A stretch of DNA of 64,000 bases from Rothia similimucilaginosa (GTDB taxonomy: Bacteria > Actinomycetota > Actinomycetes > Actinomycetales > Micrococcaceae): NCBI RefSeq assembly GCF_029850875.1, contig NZ_JAOVAM010000009.1:1-64000 (forward strand). The letters are read 5' to 3'. Below, in pieces: positions 7,840 to 20,100 of the stretch. The notes below the pieces were generated by a model. It was not told where the DNA came from. It saw nothing but the letters and a program-made list of their open reading frames with translations, and made no database searches. The position numbers and the translations under genes were made by a program. Within the stretch, counting starts at the first letter, position 1. Every line of letters starts with the position of its first letter.

Positions 7840-8066
7840 TACTGGTGAACCAGAGCAATCGCGTCGTTGAACATCTTGGTCAGAGCCGGCTGAGCGATCG
7901 CCAGGATAGCGGCAACCAGCACGGCACTCATCATGGTGATCATGACCCAGCCGGGCACGTCGCCGCGCTCGGGGTCACCCTGCTTGTTCTTCAGGCGCAG
8001 AGCCAGCACGGATGCGATAGCCAGGGCAATCAGCACGGTGAGGGTGGTGCGGAAACGACGGAACAT
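7839..8066 (-). CDS. Flp-type pilin
   Basis: This 75-aa protein has a basic start, a short hydrophobic stretch, then NKQGDPERGDVPGWVMITMM leading into the main hydrophobic helix (about residues 42-65). The ERGDVPGWVMITMMSA pattern is typical of the small pilin-like protein found between tadC and tadE in Micrococcaceae. It is likely the major pilin subunit, with processing near the Gly before the helix. The start at 8066 has AAGGAG seven bases upstream; the 98-residue longest frame includes this site and is too long. No prepilin peptidase gene is visible in the window. Confidence 0.72.
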   Translation of the reverse strand: MFRRFRTTLTVLIALAIASVLALRLKNKQGDPERGDVPGWVMITMMSAVLVAAILAIAQPALTKMFNDAIALVHQ

Positions 8067-8173
8067 GATTTTCTCCTTCATCAAAGGGTGTAGTGTGTGG
8101 TTGGTGCGGTGCACCGGGCAATCAGCCCAGCCCATCGCGGCGCGGCCGGTACGGTGTGTACCCGCCGCAAAAT

Positions 8174-9106
8174 CTAAAAGTTCAAACGCATGAGCGACAG
8201 GCCCGGGAAGACCGCAAAAATTACGGTCAGCGGCAGGATGAAAAACACCACCGGGGCGAGCATCGCAATCTCCTTCTTACCGGCTGTTTCCATCAGCTCA
8301 CGCTTAGCGTTATCGCGTACATCCTGAGCCTGCGCACGCAACACATCAGCCAGAGGGGTACCGCGCTCAATCGCAACAGCAATACCCTCAACAAAGCGGC
8401 TCAACACCGGAACGCGAGTACGCTCCGCGAACTCCTGCAACGCGCTCAAGAGCGAAACACCGGTGCGGGTCTGAGCCAAAATATCAGAAAACTCACGAGC
8501 CAACTCGCCGCGAGAAGTCAGGCAGATACGCTCCAAAGCCGCCAGGGCCGACTCGCCCGCCGTCACCGACAGCGCCATCATCTCCGCCAGCGCCGGGAAC
8601 TCAGCGACCAGCTGCTTCTCGCGCTTAGTCACCGTCTCGCCCAGCCACCAGTCACGCGCCAGAAAGCCGCTCAAACCACTCACCAGCACCAGCACAAGAG
8701 CCACCAGAATGGAAAAACGCTCCTGCACCACGCCGATGACAGTCAGGGCACTCATGACGGTCACACCGGCAAGAGCCCACAGCAGCTGCTCAGCACGAAA
8801 CGCGCTCACACTCTGCGAAGAGCCAGCCCGACGCAAACGCTCCTGCACCGAACTATCACTCAGCGACGAGCCGCTCAACGACGAGGACAGCGAACGCAGA
8901 AGCGGCGCACAGAACGCCGAAATCGCCTCCAGCAGGCTCGCCTCGCGGCGCTCCTGCTCCTTCAAGAGCGACTCACGCAGAGTCTCACTGCGCAGCTGCG
9001 ACGCCACACGATCAGAGAACGAAATACTGCGAGTATTCAGCACCGATGAGAGAATCAGACCCACGCCGGTCGCTAACAGCAGACCAAAAATCAGAGGTAG
9101 GTTCAT
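8174..9106 (-). CDS. tadC: Tad pilus membrane platform protein TadC
   Basis: This 310-aa protein is an inner-membrane platform of the T2SSF family, with TadB, that couples TadA ATP hydrolysis to pilin assembly. It has an N-terminal helix, two central helices (about residues 108-150) and a C-terminal helix (APVVFFILPLTVIFAVFPG). The T2SSF core reads LVAEFPALAEMMALSVTAGESALAALE and later GIAVAIERGTPLADVLRAQAQD. ATG overlaps the tadB stop by four bases (ATGA). Confidence 0.88.
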   Translation of the reverse strand: MNLPLIFGLLLATGVGLILSSVLNTRSISFSDRVASQLRSETLRESLLKEQERREASLLEAISAFCAPLLRSLSSSLSGSSLSDSSVQERLRRAGSSQSVSAFRAEQLLWALAGVTVMSALTVIGVVQERFSILVALVLVLVSGLSGFLARDWWLGETVTKREKQLVAEFPALAEMMALSVTAGESALAALERICLTSRGELAREFSDILAQTRTGVSLLSALQEFAERTRVPVLSRFVEGIAVAIERGTPLADVLRAQAQDVRDNAKRELMETAGKKEIAMLAPVVFFILPLTVIFAVFPGLSLMRLNF

Positions 9107-9957
9107 CCGAAAACCCTCCGTTCACGCGGCAACTCACCAATACGTAGCATCAGACGGTACGCTGCCAAAGAAATAGCGGCGCCGGCAATCATCAGTGTCG
9201 CACCTGCAAACGAGTTATAAACCATGCGCGCGGCAGGCTGAGTTGCCATCAGACACAGCACAAACCAGGGCGCCACGCAGGAGAGGCGAGCCGCATTCAC
9301 AGTCCACGACTGACGCGCCAGAAGCTCCGAACGGGTACGCGCATTCTCACGTAGAAAATCACTCAGCGTGCCCAGCAACTTACCCAGGTCCGACCCACCC
9401 ACCTCGCGGGCAATCTTCAAGGCCTCGATAATGGTGTCTGCCACCGGGTCAGAGAGGTACTCCTTCAAACGGTTCAGTGAGGTCACAAACTCACCGGACG
9501 CGCGGTAGTCACGCGAGAAATGGGTGAAGGCATCACGCAACTCTTCCGGGCCGCGGTAAGAGAGCTGAATCAGCGCCTCGGGCAGGGACAAACCCGCACG
9601 AATGGCCGAACGCAGGTGGTCCACCGCATCCGGCCACAACTGCCAAATACGGGCATCCGCTGCGCGGGCACGATGATTCACGACTACGCGAGGCGCCACA
9701 AAACCACCAATCAGGCCCAGCAGACCCAGCGGCAAAAGCTGAGTAAGAATCAGCAACAGAACCGACGCGCTCACACCGCTGGCAACACTCACCCACATAA
9801 ACGTTCGTGGAGTCAGCGAATGCATACCTGCCTTACGCAGTGCCACAACCAGCGCCGGGTCGTTACTCGGCTTCGGCGGCTTACCATTATCAGGAAAGCA
9901 GGAAAGGTAAATCAGGCAGACGCCCAACGCCAAAATCAGGCTCAGAAACAGAGGCAT
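9103..9957 (-). CDS. tadB: Tad pilus membrane platform protein TadB
   Basis: This 284-aa protein is the first of two T2SSF-family platform proteins. Helices lie at about residues 1-18, 50-90 and 220-270. The core has LWPDAVDHLRSAIRAGLSLPEALIQL and later GGSDLGKLLGTLSDFLRENA, both typical of TadB. The start was placed at ATG 9957, which overlaps the tadA stop as TAATG. The longest frame would add 31 residues that lie inside tadA. It is coupled on both sides in the tadA-tadB-tadC order. Confidence 0.9.
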   Translation of the reverse strand: MPLFLSLILALGVCLIYLSCFPDNGKPPKPSNDPALVVALRKAGMHSLTPRTFMWVSVASGVSASVLLLILTQLLPLGLLGLIGGFVAPRVVVNHRARAADARIWQLWPDAVDHLRSAIRAGLSLPEALIQLSYRGPEELRDAFTHFSRDYRASGEFVTSLNRLKEYLSDPVADTIIEALKIAREVGGSDLGKLLGTLSDFLRENARTRSELLARQSWTVNAARLSCVAPWFVLCLMATQPAARMVYNSFAGATLMIAGAAISLAAYRLMLRIGELPRERRVFG

Positions 9958-11219
9958 TACTGACCCGCCTTCGCCGCCGCCAGCACCTGCTCGGGATGGT
10001 GACCGACACGAACCCAACGGTCCGGGTTCGGCAGCTCCAATGCCACGCACACCATCTGCCCTTCACGACGCACAAACAGCGGGGACATCTCAATCACGCC
10101 GTCCTCAACGCGGCCGCCCAGCATGCTAATCTCTTCGACCTGACGCTGACCGTGCGAATCGCGCCCGCAATGCACCACAATGTCAAAGCAGGACGCCACG
10201 GTCGGCACCACGAATGTCGAGGAAATATTCTCGCCCGCCAGCAACGGCAGAGTGCAAATCTTGGTCACCGCGTCACGCGCCGAGTTCGCGTGAATCGTGC
10301 ACATACCCGGCAGACCTGCATTGAGCGCAATGAGCATATCCAGGGATTCCGCTTCACGCACTTCACCAATGAGGATGCGATCGGGGCGCATACGCAGAGC
10401 TTCCTTGACCAGGCGGCGCAGCTCAATCGCTCCGGTGCCCTCAAGGTTCGGTTGGCGGCACTGCAGACCCACCACATCGCGTAGCGGAACTGCGAGCTCA
10501 AAAATTTCTTCGCACGTAATCACACGCTCACGCGGCGGAATAGATGCCGATAGGCAGTTCAGCATCGTGGTCTTACCCGCTTGGGTTGCGCCCGAAACGA
10601 GGATGTTCATGCCGCTCTCCACCGCCGCGTGCAGCAGGGACGCCGCGCCGGCACTCAGCGAGTTCATGCGCACCAGGTCGGGCAGGCGGCGGGCACGCAC
10701 CACGAACTTACGGATATTGATGCTCGTGTGCCTGCGGGTAATATCCGGAATCACCGCGTGCAGGCGGGAACCATCCGGCAGGGATGCATCAACAAACGGG
10801 GAGGAAAGGTCCACACGACGACCCGAAGGCTTGAGCATGCGCTCCAGCAGGCTATTAATCGCCTCGGCACTCAGATGCAGACCGGTCAATTCACTTTCGC
10901 CGTTGCGGGCAATAAAGATTTCGTCGGGAGAGTTGATCCAAATTTCTTCAACGCTCTCATCATCGAGGAACGGCTGAATCACGCCAAAGCCGCAGATTTC
11001 ATTATGCAGGCGCTGAATCACGGATTCACGGTCACCCAAATCGGGCAGAGAAATGCGGGTACGTCGCTGTTCGTAATCGTTTAGGTGCTCGTCAATAAGC
11101 CCGCGAACGGCGTGCTGGTCCTCGTGCGGGTCCAGGCTACGGTGGCGCATTGCCTCACGAATATTTTCTTCGAGCAGATTTAGATGCTCCGCCCGGGTAT
11201 CCAGTACGGTATTCTCCAT
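9957..11219 (-). CDS. tadA: Tad/CpaF-family secretion ATPase TadA
   Basis: This 420-aa cytoplasmic hexameric ATPase powers Flp pilus assembly. The N-terminal ~120 residues are helical. The catalytic part has Walker A GATQAGKTTMLN, the Asp box RERVITCEEIFEL, Walker B RPDRILIGEVREAE and the His box GMCTIHANSARD. All key residues are present. It is the first gene of the operon. The roughly 460 bp upstream are AT-rich and likely hold the promoter. The partner genes for CpaE/TadZ and CpaB/RcpC are not upstream as in many operons but 14 kb away, at 24962-27414. Confidence 0.94.
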   Translation of the reverse strand: MENTVLDTRAEHLNLLEENIREAMRHRSLDPHEDQHAVRGLIDEHLNDYEQRRTRISLPDLGDRESVIQRLHNEICGFGVIQPFLDDESVEEIWINSPDEIFIARNGESELTGLHLSAEAINSLLERMLKPSGRRVDLSSPFVDASLPDGSRLHAVIPDITRRHTSINIRKFVVRARRLPDLVRMNSLSAGAASLLHAAVESGMNILVSGATQAGKTTMLNCLSASIPPRERVITCEEIFELAVPLRDVVGLQCRQPNLEGTGAIELRRLVKEALRMRPDRILIGEVREAESLDMLIALNAGLPGMCTIHANSARDAVTKICTLPLLAGENISSTFVVPTVASCFDIVVHCGRDSHGQRQVEEISMLGGRVEDGVIEMSPLFVRREGQMVCVALELPNPDRWVRVGHHPEQVLAAAKAGQ

Positions 11220-11676
11220 TGAAGTGATCCGATGCTGTGTGTGGTTATGTGGTTATCTGGAATACGGCGAAGTAGTAATATCTCAACGCCACCATCATCC
11301 TACCCTCAGCGCATCAAATTTATCAAAATGTAATAAAACACCCCTTAATATTTACGAGTATAATATTTGAGTATTTTTGACGCATAGAAATGCACATATC
11401 GTTACCTAACGTGTACTAAAACCCAAAACACCTAGTCGGTTGTGACTTGCAAAACAAATGCATGTGCATCCCTCGAACCAATTACCGTTGGCCACCGCCA
11501 TATTGCGCACGGTGCACACGTAACATTTCGTCTTAAATCCCCGCAGCCGCCTCTGTTGAAACGCTAGAACCCTATCGAGCAACAATAGATTCTCAGGCAC
11601 AACTTCCGGGCATAGCAAAGGGGCGTGCGCTCCCCCATCGGGAATACACGCCCCATCACCAGCAATCATTTAGCAG
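11220..11676. other. AT-rich intergenic region upstream of tadA
   Basis: No convincing gene is present. The 11280-11400 part is unusually AT-rich for this genome and includes TATAAT/TATACT-like motifs near 11358-11364, so the tad promoter is probably here. The other end carries the terminator of the ABC ATPase gene. An 87-residue minus-strand ORF at 11406-11669 ends inside the hairpin region and resembles nothing. Confidence 0.5.
11620..11654 (-). terminator. Hairpin after the polysaccharide-export operon
   Basis: Arms 11620-11627 and 11647-11654 (GGGGCGTG with CACGCCCC) lie 23 bp beyond the ABC ATPase stop. Only three T follow. Confidence 0.5.
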
Positions 11677-12450
11677 CTAGTCGCCACCGCGAATCACCTT
11701 CACAGCTTCCTTAATTGGGCCGTCAAAACGCAGGTTACCGTGCTCCAGCACCACGCCACGGTCACAAATCTTAGAGACCAAATCCAAGTCATGGCTCACC
11801 ACGGCAAGAGTTCTACCGGCAGAGCACAGCTCCTGAATCTTCGCAATGCACTTCTTCTGGAAAGGCTCATCACCCACCGCAAGAATCTCATCCACCAGGA
11901 AGATATCCGGGTTCGTATGCACCGCAACCGAAAACGCCAGACGTAGGTACATACCTGAAGAGTAGAACTTCACCTCGGTATCAATAAAGTCGTGAATCTC
12001 AGCAAAATCCACGATCGAATCGAAGGAAGCCTCAATCTCTTCCTTGGACATACCCAAAATCGCACCGTTGAGGTACACGTTATCGCGACCGGTCAGATCC
12101 GGGTGGAAACCAGCGCCCACCTCAATCAGACCTGCAATATTGCCGCGAGTGAGAACCTCGCCCTCGTCGGCGCGCATCACGCCAGAAATCATCTTCAGCA
12201 GCGTGGACTTACCCGAACCGTTCAGACCGAGAAGAGCCACACGCTCACCCTGACGAATGTCCAGGCTCACGCCGTTGAGCGCATTGAACTTCTCCGAAAG
12301 ATCGCCCTTGCGGCCCTTAATCAGCCACACAAAAGCTTCCTTCATCGAACGGGTGTGGCGCAGAACGAAGCGCTTCACCAAATTCTCCACGTGAATCACC
12401 ACGGGAGCGTCCGGGCTCACCGGCGGGAACTCAAGCTTCTTAATATCCAC
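11677..12450 (-). CDS. Polysaccharide ABC exporter ATPase (Wzt/TagH type)
   Basis: This 257-aa nucleotide-binding subunit exports an undecaprenyl-linked glycan with the adjacent ABC-2 permease. Walker A is GLNGSGKST, the signature YSSGMYLRLAFSVA, and Walker B FLVDEILAVGD. These match the Wzt/RfbE/TagH group. It lacks the extra C-terminal carbohydrate-binding domain of the longer Wzt proteins. GTG 12450 was chosen because AGGAG lies ten bases upstream and the permease gene ends five bases before; the longest frame starts inside the permease gene. By context it exports galactofuranan made by the two genes at the head of this operon, like the Rv3781-Rv3783 exporter of mycobacteria. Confidence 0.9.
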   Translation of the reverse strand: MDIKKLEFPPVSPDAPVVIHVENLVKRFVLRHTRSMKEAFVWLIKGRKGDLSEKFNALNGVSLDIRQGERVALLGLNGSGKSTLLKMISGVMRADEGEVLTRGNIAGLIEVGAGFHPDLTGRDNVYLNGAILGMSKEEIEASFDSIVDFAEIHDFIDTEVKFYSSGMYLRLAFSVAVHTNPDIFLVDEILAVGDEPFQKKCIAKIQELCSAGRTLAVVSHDLDLVSKICDRGVVLEHGNLRFDGPIKEAVKVIRGGD

Positions 12451-12454
12451 AGAA

Positions 12455-13336
12455 TCAGAGCTCCTGGGCGAAGTTGCCTTCAAACTTACGGAAGAGCAAA
12501 TCACCAATTAAAACGGTCAGCAGAGAAATACCAAGGGCAATCGGAGTCCACAAGCTGAAGAGATGCGGAACCACCTGCGAAGCAGGAAGCGCCAAATCCT
12601 CAGGACGGAGCGTCGGATGCCAGAAGCCATAGTGGAACAGCTCCACCGCAACCGTCAACGGGTTCATCATGAACACGTTGAACACCCATGGGTAGAGAGT
12701 TTCACGCACCATGGTCCAGGAGTACAGCACCGGCGAGAACCAGGTAGCCACCATCAGCAGCATGTCCACAATGTTCTCCGAATCGCGGAAGAACACGTTC
12801 GCCACGCCAAAAATCAGACCCAAACCATAGGACAGCATCATCACGATAAGCATGCCCACCAGAATCGACCCAAATGCAAGGAAGGTCGGGGACCACCCCA
12901 CCAAGAAGCAGGCCAGTAGCATCACAGCAATCTGAGGCACAAAATGCACCAGAGCCACCCACACCGTCGACAGCGAGAACAACTCACGCGGCAGGTAAAT
13001 CTTACGAATCAGCGCGCTGTTAACCACCATTGCGCGAGCACCATTACCAAAACCCTCCGAAAAGAAGTTAATGGCAATCATGCCCGAGAACAGGTACACC
13101 GCATAGTTGTGCATACCGCGTTCCAAGCCAAGGAACATACCCATGGCAATGTAGAACACCAGGAACTGCACACCCGGCTTAATGTACGACCACAAGATGC
13201 CCAGCACCGAGCCGCGGTAGCGAACCTGGATTTCCTTATCAACCAGCAGTCGAAGCAGGTAGCGGTTCTTCACCGCATCCAGGATGCCGCGCCCACGGCC
13301 GGGCGCCTTCAGGGGAACAGACTTCAGATCGTTCAT
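12455..13336 (-). CDS. Polysaccharide ABC exporter permease (Wzm type)
   Basis: This 293-aa ABC-2 family membrane protein has about six helices. The N-terminal RYLLRLLVDKEIQVRYRGSVLGILWSYIKP segment is the typical amphipathic entry of Wzm/TagG permeases. It pairs with the ATPase just downstream to flip or export lipid-linked polysaccharide. Its ATG overlaps the glycosyltransferase stop by four bases (ATGA). Confidence 0.92.
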   Translation of the reverse strand: MNDLKSVPLKAPGRGRGILDAVKNRYLLRLLVDKEIQVRYRGSVLGILWSYIKPGVQFLVFYIAMGMFLGLERGMHNYAVYLFSGMIAINFFSEGFGNGARAMVVNSALIRKIYLPRELFSLSTVWVALVHFVPQIAVMLLACFLVGWSPTFLAFGSILVGMLIVMMLSYGLGLIFGVANVFFRDSENIVDMLLMVATWFSPVLYSWTMVRETLYPWVFNVFMMNPLTVAVELFHYGFWHPTLRPEDLALPASQVVPHLFSLWTPIALGISLLTVLIGDLLFRKFEGNFAQEL

Positions 13337-15339
13337 CGGGTCAGCTCAGAATCCGTGTGCTCAGCGAAGGTCTTAGCCCACGCATCGTAAGAGGCAACCT
13401 CAGCAGCCTTCGAACGGTACTGCTCACGCAACTTATCCCAACCGGTCACTAGCTGAACGTGCAGCTTAGCGGCCTGAGCCAGCTTCGACTTGAGCTGCTC
13501 GGGGTCGCGGCGGTACCAGAACAGACCGGTACCCTCAGCGTTAGTAGCCAGAGCCGAGTCGAACTTCGACAGGGTCCACCAGTTAGTCTCGCCGTAGTTC
13601 AGCTGAATCTGCGGGTGAGTCTTCGCCTCTTCACTCACCGGCTTGAGCAGCTGACGAGCAACAGTCTTCGCGGTCCACGAAGCAAGCTTCGTGTAGCCCG
13701 GAGACGAGAAGGAACGGCGACCACGGAACGGAGGCTTCTTTGTCTGAATAGCCGGGAAGTCATCCACGTTCGGCTTCACCTGAGATTCCGGGTACTCCTT
13801 AGCCATCGCACGAATCACCGGCAGACGCTGCGAGAGCGAGGGGTGCAGGTGATCGGGGCCGGAGAGCAGATCCTTCAGCGCCATCAGGCGGCCAGCCTCG
13901 GTGTAGTACTGCATGGACAGGGTATGCTTGACGTCCAAGAACAGGGAGTCCAGCAGCACGCGGCCGCCCTTATCGAAGGGCGAGTGTAGCAGCGCCGTAA
14001 TGAGGCGGTTGCGCTCGTGGTAGTACGCCTGCCAGCCGACGGAGTCATCCTTATCGGTCCAGGACACGTGCCACACGCCCGCACCGGGAAAGGACACGGT
14101 AGCGAAGCCCGCAGCCTTAGCGCGCAGACCGTACTCAGCGTCATCCCACTTCAGGAACAGCGGTAGAGACAGACCGATTTCCTTAATGACAGTGGTCGGG
14201 ATGAGGCACATCCACCAACCGTTGTAGTCCACGTCCACGCGGCGGTGCAACCACGGGGTGCTACGCAGGTTATGGTAGCCCAGGTTGTGACCCATGCCCA
14301 TGTCTTGGTGCGGCTTAGCGTAAAAGTTGCGCCACGGGTCAACAACCTCACCAAATGCGTGCAGGACCGAACGGTCATACATGTCGAACATGTGCGCACC
14401 CACGATAGTAGGTTCCTTGCAGTAGTTCGCAAAAGTCACCATACGCAGAATCGACTCGGGCTCAACGATGACGTCGTCATCGAGCAGTAGCACGTAATCG
14501 GATCCATTGTTGACAGCCTCGAACATGCCACGCGAGAAGCCGCCGGAACCACCCAGGTTGCCCTGGTTGATAATGCGGAACTTACCGGAGAGGGGCTTGA
14601 CAACCTCTTCGAAGTCCTCGTGGTCCTGCACCTTCTGGGTGCCCTGATCCACAATCAGGAACTCGTGCACAGCATCGAAAATCTCGGGGCTCTCACCCAG
14701 AGCACGAATGTTGTTGATGCAGTACTCCACCTTGTTCATGGTAGTAATCTGGACGGTCGCCTGACCAGCCTTCACGTCCGCGCGGGACTCAATATTGCCC
14801 AACCAGTTCGCTTCAATCAGCTCAAGGTCACCGGTACCAGCCAGGTCGAACCAGTACCAGCCGCCGTCACCGAATGGTGCCAGGGGCAGGGTGAAGGTGC
14901 TGGTCTCCTCGCCGGAGAGCAACTTCGCATCTACGCGCTGAATCACGCCACGGCCATTGGACTTGTACACAATGACCATGCCCTCGCCGCGAGTCTGAAC
15001 GCTCAGCACGACCTTCTGCAGGTCGGTCCAGCGGCGCCAGTACGAAGCGGGGAACGCGTTGAAGTACGTACCGAAAGACAAGCTTTGGCCTGCATTCACG
15101 GTGATGGAGCGGCGGCTATTCAGACTGTTCGCGGCATCACGGTTCGCTCTAGCGCTCGAAACAGACTGACCGGAGATGTTCATAGCCTCCGTAATGGAGG
15201 TGGAAGCGTCACCGTCAATACGGGTGGGCATCTGAACGCCGGTTGCAACACCCGCATCCACATACAGGGGGACGACGTCGGTCTCAACTGCGCTCGGGAA
15301 AATAACCCGCTGCAGGTTCTTCAAAGTCTTATCAGCCAT
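13333..15339 (-). CDS. glfT2: Galactofuranosyltransferase, GlfT2 family
   Basis: This 668-aa protein resembles mycobacterial GlfT2 (637 aa), a processive GT2 enzyme that builds galactan from UDP-galactofuranose. An N-terminal beta-sandwich of about 200 residues (SLSFGTYFNAFPASYWRRWT) is followed by the GT-A domain with the metal-binding VLLLDDDVIVEPESI, the acidic FLKWDDAEYGLRA and GVWHVSW. These correspond to the DDD, WDDAE and His motifs of the family. A C-terminal helical region follows. It begins two bases after glf, so translation is likely coupled. Whether this genus makes alternating 5/6-linked galactan as in mycobacteria is inference only. Confidence 0.9.
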   Translation of the reverse strand: MADKTLKNLQRVIFPSAVETDVVPLYVDAGVATGVQMPTRIDGDASTSITEAMNISGQSVSSARANRDAANSLNSRRSITVNAGQSLSFGTYFNAFPASYWRRWTDLQKVVLSVQTRGEGMVIVYKSNGRGVIQRVDAKLLSGEETSTFTLPLAPFGDGGWYWFDLAGTGDLELIEANWLGNIESRADVKAGQATVQITTMNKVEYCINNIRALGESPEIFDAVHEFLIVDQGTQKVQDHEDFEEVVKPLSGKFRIINQGNLGGSGGFSRGMFEAVNNGSDYVLLLDDDVIVEPESILRMVTFANYCKEPTIVGAHMFDMYDRSVLHAFGEVVDPWRNFYAKPHQDMGMGHNLGYHNLRSTPWLHRRVDVDYNGWWMCLIPTTVIKEIGLSLPLFLKWDDAEYGLRAKAAGFATVSFPGAGVWHVSWTDKDDSVGWQAYYHERNRLITALLHSPFDKGGRVLLDSLFLDVKHTLSMQYYTEAGRLMALKDLLSGPDHLHPSLSQRLPVIRAMAKEYPESQVKPNVDDFPAIQTKKPPFRGRRSFSSPGYTKLASWTAKTVARQLLKPVSEEAKTHPQIQLNYGETNWWTLSKFDSALATNAEGTGLFWYRRDPEQLKSKLAQAAKLHVQLVTGWDKLREQYRSKAAEVASYDAWAKTFAEHTDSELTR

Positions 15340-15341
15340 GG

Positions 15342-17149
<1,808 letters not shown>

Positions 17150-20100
17150 ATGACTCTCTTCTTTCTCGACCACCACAACACCACCGACGCGCTCCCCTAC
17201 CCTCGCGTACTCCGACTCGACGGCGAGGTGGCATCCAACGGAATACAGCTGCACCCCGGTAGCGCAGGTAACGCAAACCAGCAGGCTCTAGAGCAGGCAC
17301 TCAACCACGCTCTGCAACGCTCGGCACCCGGCGCGCGCGCTAAAGCACAGGAGACGACATTCCAACTACACCCCGAGCACAATAAGGACCCCCTCAACGC
17401 CTCGACAACGCTAAATATCCACATTCCGAACGAATCTCAGTCCCTGAATTCTCAGCCACTGAACGCGCCCGCTGTCAGCCTCCTGAACATTCTGCGGGGC
17501 CCCAACGCGGGCACAACCTTCCCCATCAGCCGCGGCCGCACCAGCCTCGGCAGGGCAGCGCTAACTGCCCGCGGAGGAGAACAACCACATCATATCCATC
17601 TGCAGGACCCCTTCCTCAAGCCGGTGCACGGCAGCTTCTACGCCGATAGTTCCGGCATCCGTTGGATCGAGAAGCATCCCGCCACGAGCGAGGGTAGCGA
17701 GAAAAAGCAGGGAAGTAAGAAGGTACAGGGCAGATTGAGGGGGCAGAACGCCGAGCCGCACATCCTGCACTGGAACGAGCCCTTCCGCCTTGGCTCTTCA
17801 CTCTGCGTACTTACCTCCCCCAGCACCGACGGCGAACACACCGCACAGAAGGCAAGTGTCACCGCCGCTACCCCCGGCTCTTCCCCCGATTCTTCCTCCG
17901 GCGAGCTCGTGCAAACACTCGCTCCCCTGGGCGATACCGGCAATCCCTTTGAGCCGGTAGGGGTGAACCCTCCCGCACCGCGTAAGCTCAAGCAGATTCT
18001 GTTGAGCGTATGCCTGCCAATTGTGGTGGGTCTGATTATTGCGCTGGCGACAGGCATGTGGTTCCTTCTGCTGATGTCTGCGGCATCTTCACTGCTGATG
18101 CTTCTGCATTTCTTTGGTGGTCAGGCGGAGAGCCGTGCCGCATCGCAGCAGACTCATCAGGCGGCGTTGCAAGAAAAGGAACGTGCTCTCGCCCTGCCGA
18201 CCGCGGGAGACCTGGCGATTTCGGGTCCCTCTGACCTGCATAATGCCGCCTACCTCGCTATTGTGCTCGGGTGCGGTCCTCGCCACCCCTACCTGCGCGG
18301 CCGCAACCTCCCGCTGGGCGCTCTGGAGAAGCAGGATGCACCCCACTATCTACCACTCCCCACCCCGGCTCTCGGTCACTACCTGAAGCTGGAGGAGGCG
18401 CATCTGCGCGCCTACCTGGTGCAGCTGGTAGCAGGCTATCCCGGTTCGATGCACATTCTGCTGGGTAGCGCTGATAGCGCTGGCCAGCAGCGAACTAATC
18501 GTCTGATACAGACTCTGGCTGTGGTGCCGGGGGTGAGTGTGCATTGTCTGCCGGGTGTACAGCAGGAGAAGTATCTGCAGGCCCTACAGAGCAGCTTGCA
18601 GTCGGAGCTTTCCGCATCTTGTCCGCCGCTGATTCTCATGCCCCAGCAGGCGAGCGCTATCTACGCTCCCCTGCTGACCTCGCTGACCTCTGAGGCGGTC
18701 GCGGAGTCTTCACAGTCCCGTGCGTTCACTTCCCCGCGTGAACAAAAGGTGAATGCCCCAGCGCTCTGCGTGCTGGATAGCGCTGAGGGAGATAGTTCCG
18801 CCCATGCACCCGGTGCGCTTTTTAGTGCCGCCTGGGTTGAGTGCGCGAGTGAAGGTAGCCATCATCAGAGCATCCGCTACCGCGCGCAGGGCTATGCGGC
18901 GCCTCCGGTGCAGCCCATCGAGGGTGTCTACCAGGTGCATCCTCTGGCGTGTGAGGGTCTGTGTCAGCACGCCGATGGGCTCAGCGTTAAGGCGTTCTGT
19001 GCCGCTCTTGAGAACCTGTACCGCGCCGGGTGCGAGCAGGAGCAGGGCGCGCTCAGTGAGGCGCAGGTGCACCAGTCGGCACATCTTTTCTCTTCTCTCC
19101 AGTCGCAGAGTGCGCGGCAAAGGAACCGCGCCGATGACATGGCGGTGGAGTCTGTTCTGCAGCGCTGGTCGGCTCAGTGTTACGCCTCCGATATTCGCTG
19201 CTACCTAGGTGTTTCTTCGGGTGGCTCGCTGAATATTGGTTTGTCTGAGCACGGTCCGCACTGGTTACTCGGTGGCACGACCGGTGCAGGCAAGTCGCAG
19301 CTGTTGCGTTCGCTGGTGCTCAGCGCTGCGCTACGTTACCCGCCCGAGCGCCTCGGCCTGATTCTGGTGGATTTCAAGGGCTCGGCTGGTTTGGGCCCTC
19401 TGGCTCAGCTGCCACATGCGCTCAGCGTGTTGAGTAATTTTGATGTATCCGCGGTGGAGCGTGCGCTCGAATTTTTGCGCGCCGATATTCACCGCCGCGA
19501 GGTGGATCTGCAGGCGCTCGGCGTAAACTCCTACCGCGATTACCTGGCCTCCTGTCAGGCGGCGGGCACGACTCCGCACTACCCCGAGCTGCTGATTGTG
19601 GTGGATGAGTTCCGAATGCTCATCGATTCCATGCCGGATGCTATGGCTGAGCTGATGCGCATCGCCACGATTGGTCGCTCGCTGGGTCTCCATCTGGTGT
19701 TGGCGACTCAGCGTCCGCAGGGTGCTATTTCGCAGGATATTCGCGCCAATATTGCCACGAGTATTTGCTTGCGAGTGGCGAGCGCTCAGGATTCATACAA
19801 CCTGCTGGAGCATGAGTCTGCGGCGTATATTTCAGCCGCGCATCCGGGTGCCGGGTATGTGCGCCTGCCGGATGGCCGTTCCGTACCGTTCCGCGCCCCG
19901 CTGGTGGATGCGGTCCCCTCGAGCAGCGATGCCCGCCCGGTGCAGGTGTTGAGTCTAGAGGAGGGCGGCTGGCGTGAGCTGACTGCCGCTTCTGCCATTC
20001 AGAAGGGCAGCAGAAATGAGGATGAGCTGCTGATTCGTTCGGCGCAGCAGATTCGTACGCTCTATGAACGCGAGTACGCGCCGAGGAGTCTTCAGAAGAA

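Noticed and set aside
11406-11669. 87-aa minus-strand ORF upstream of tadA
   Set aside because: It begins inside the terminator hairpin of the ABC ATPase gene, lacks a ribosome binding site and matches no family.
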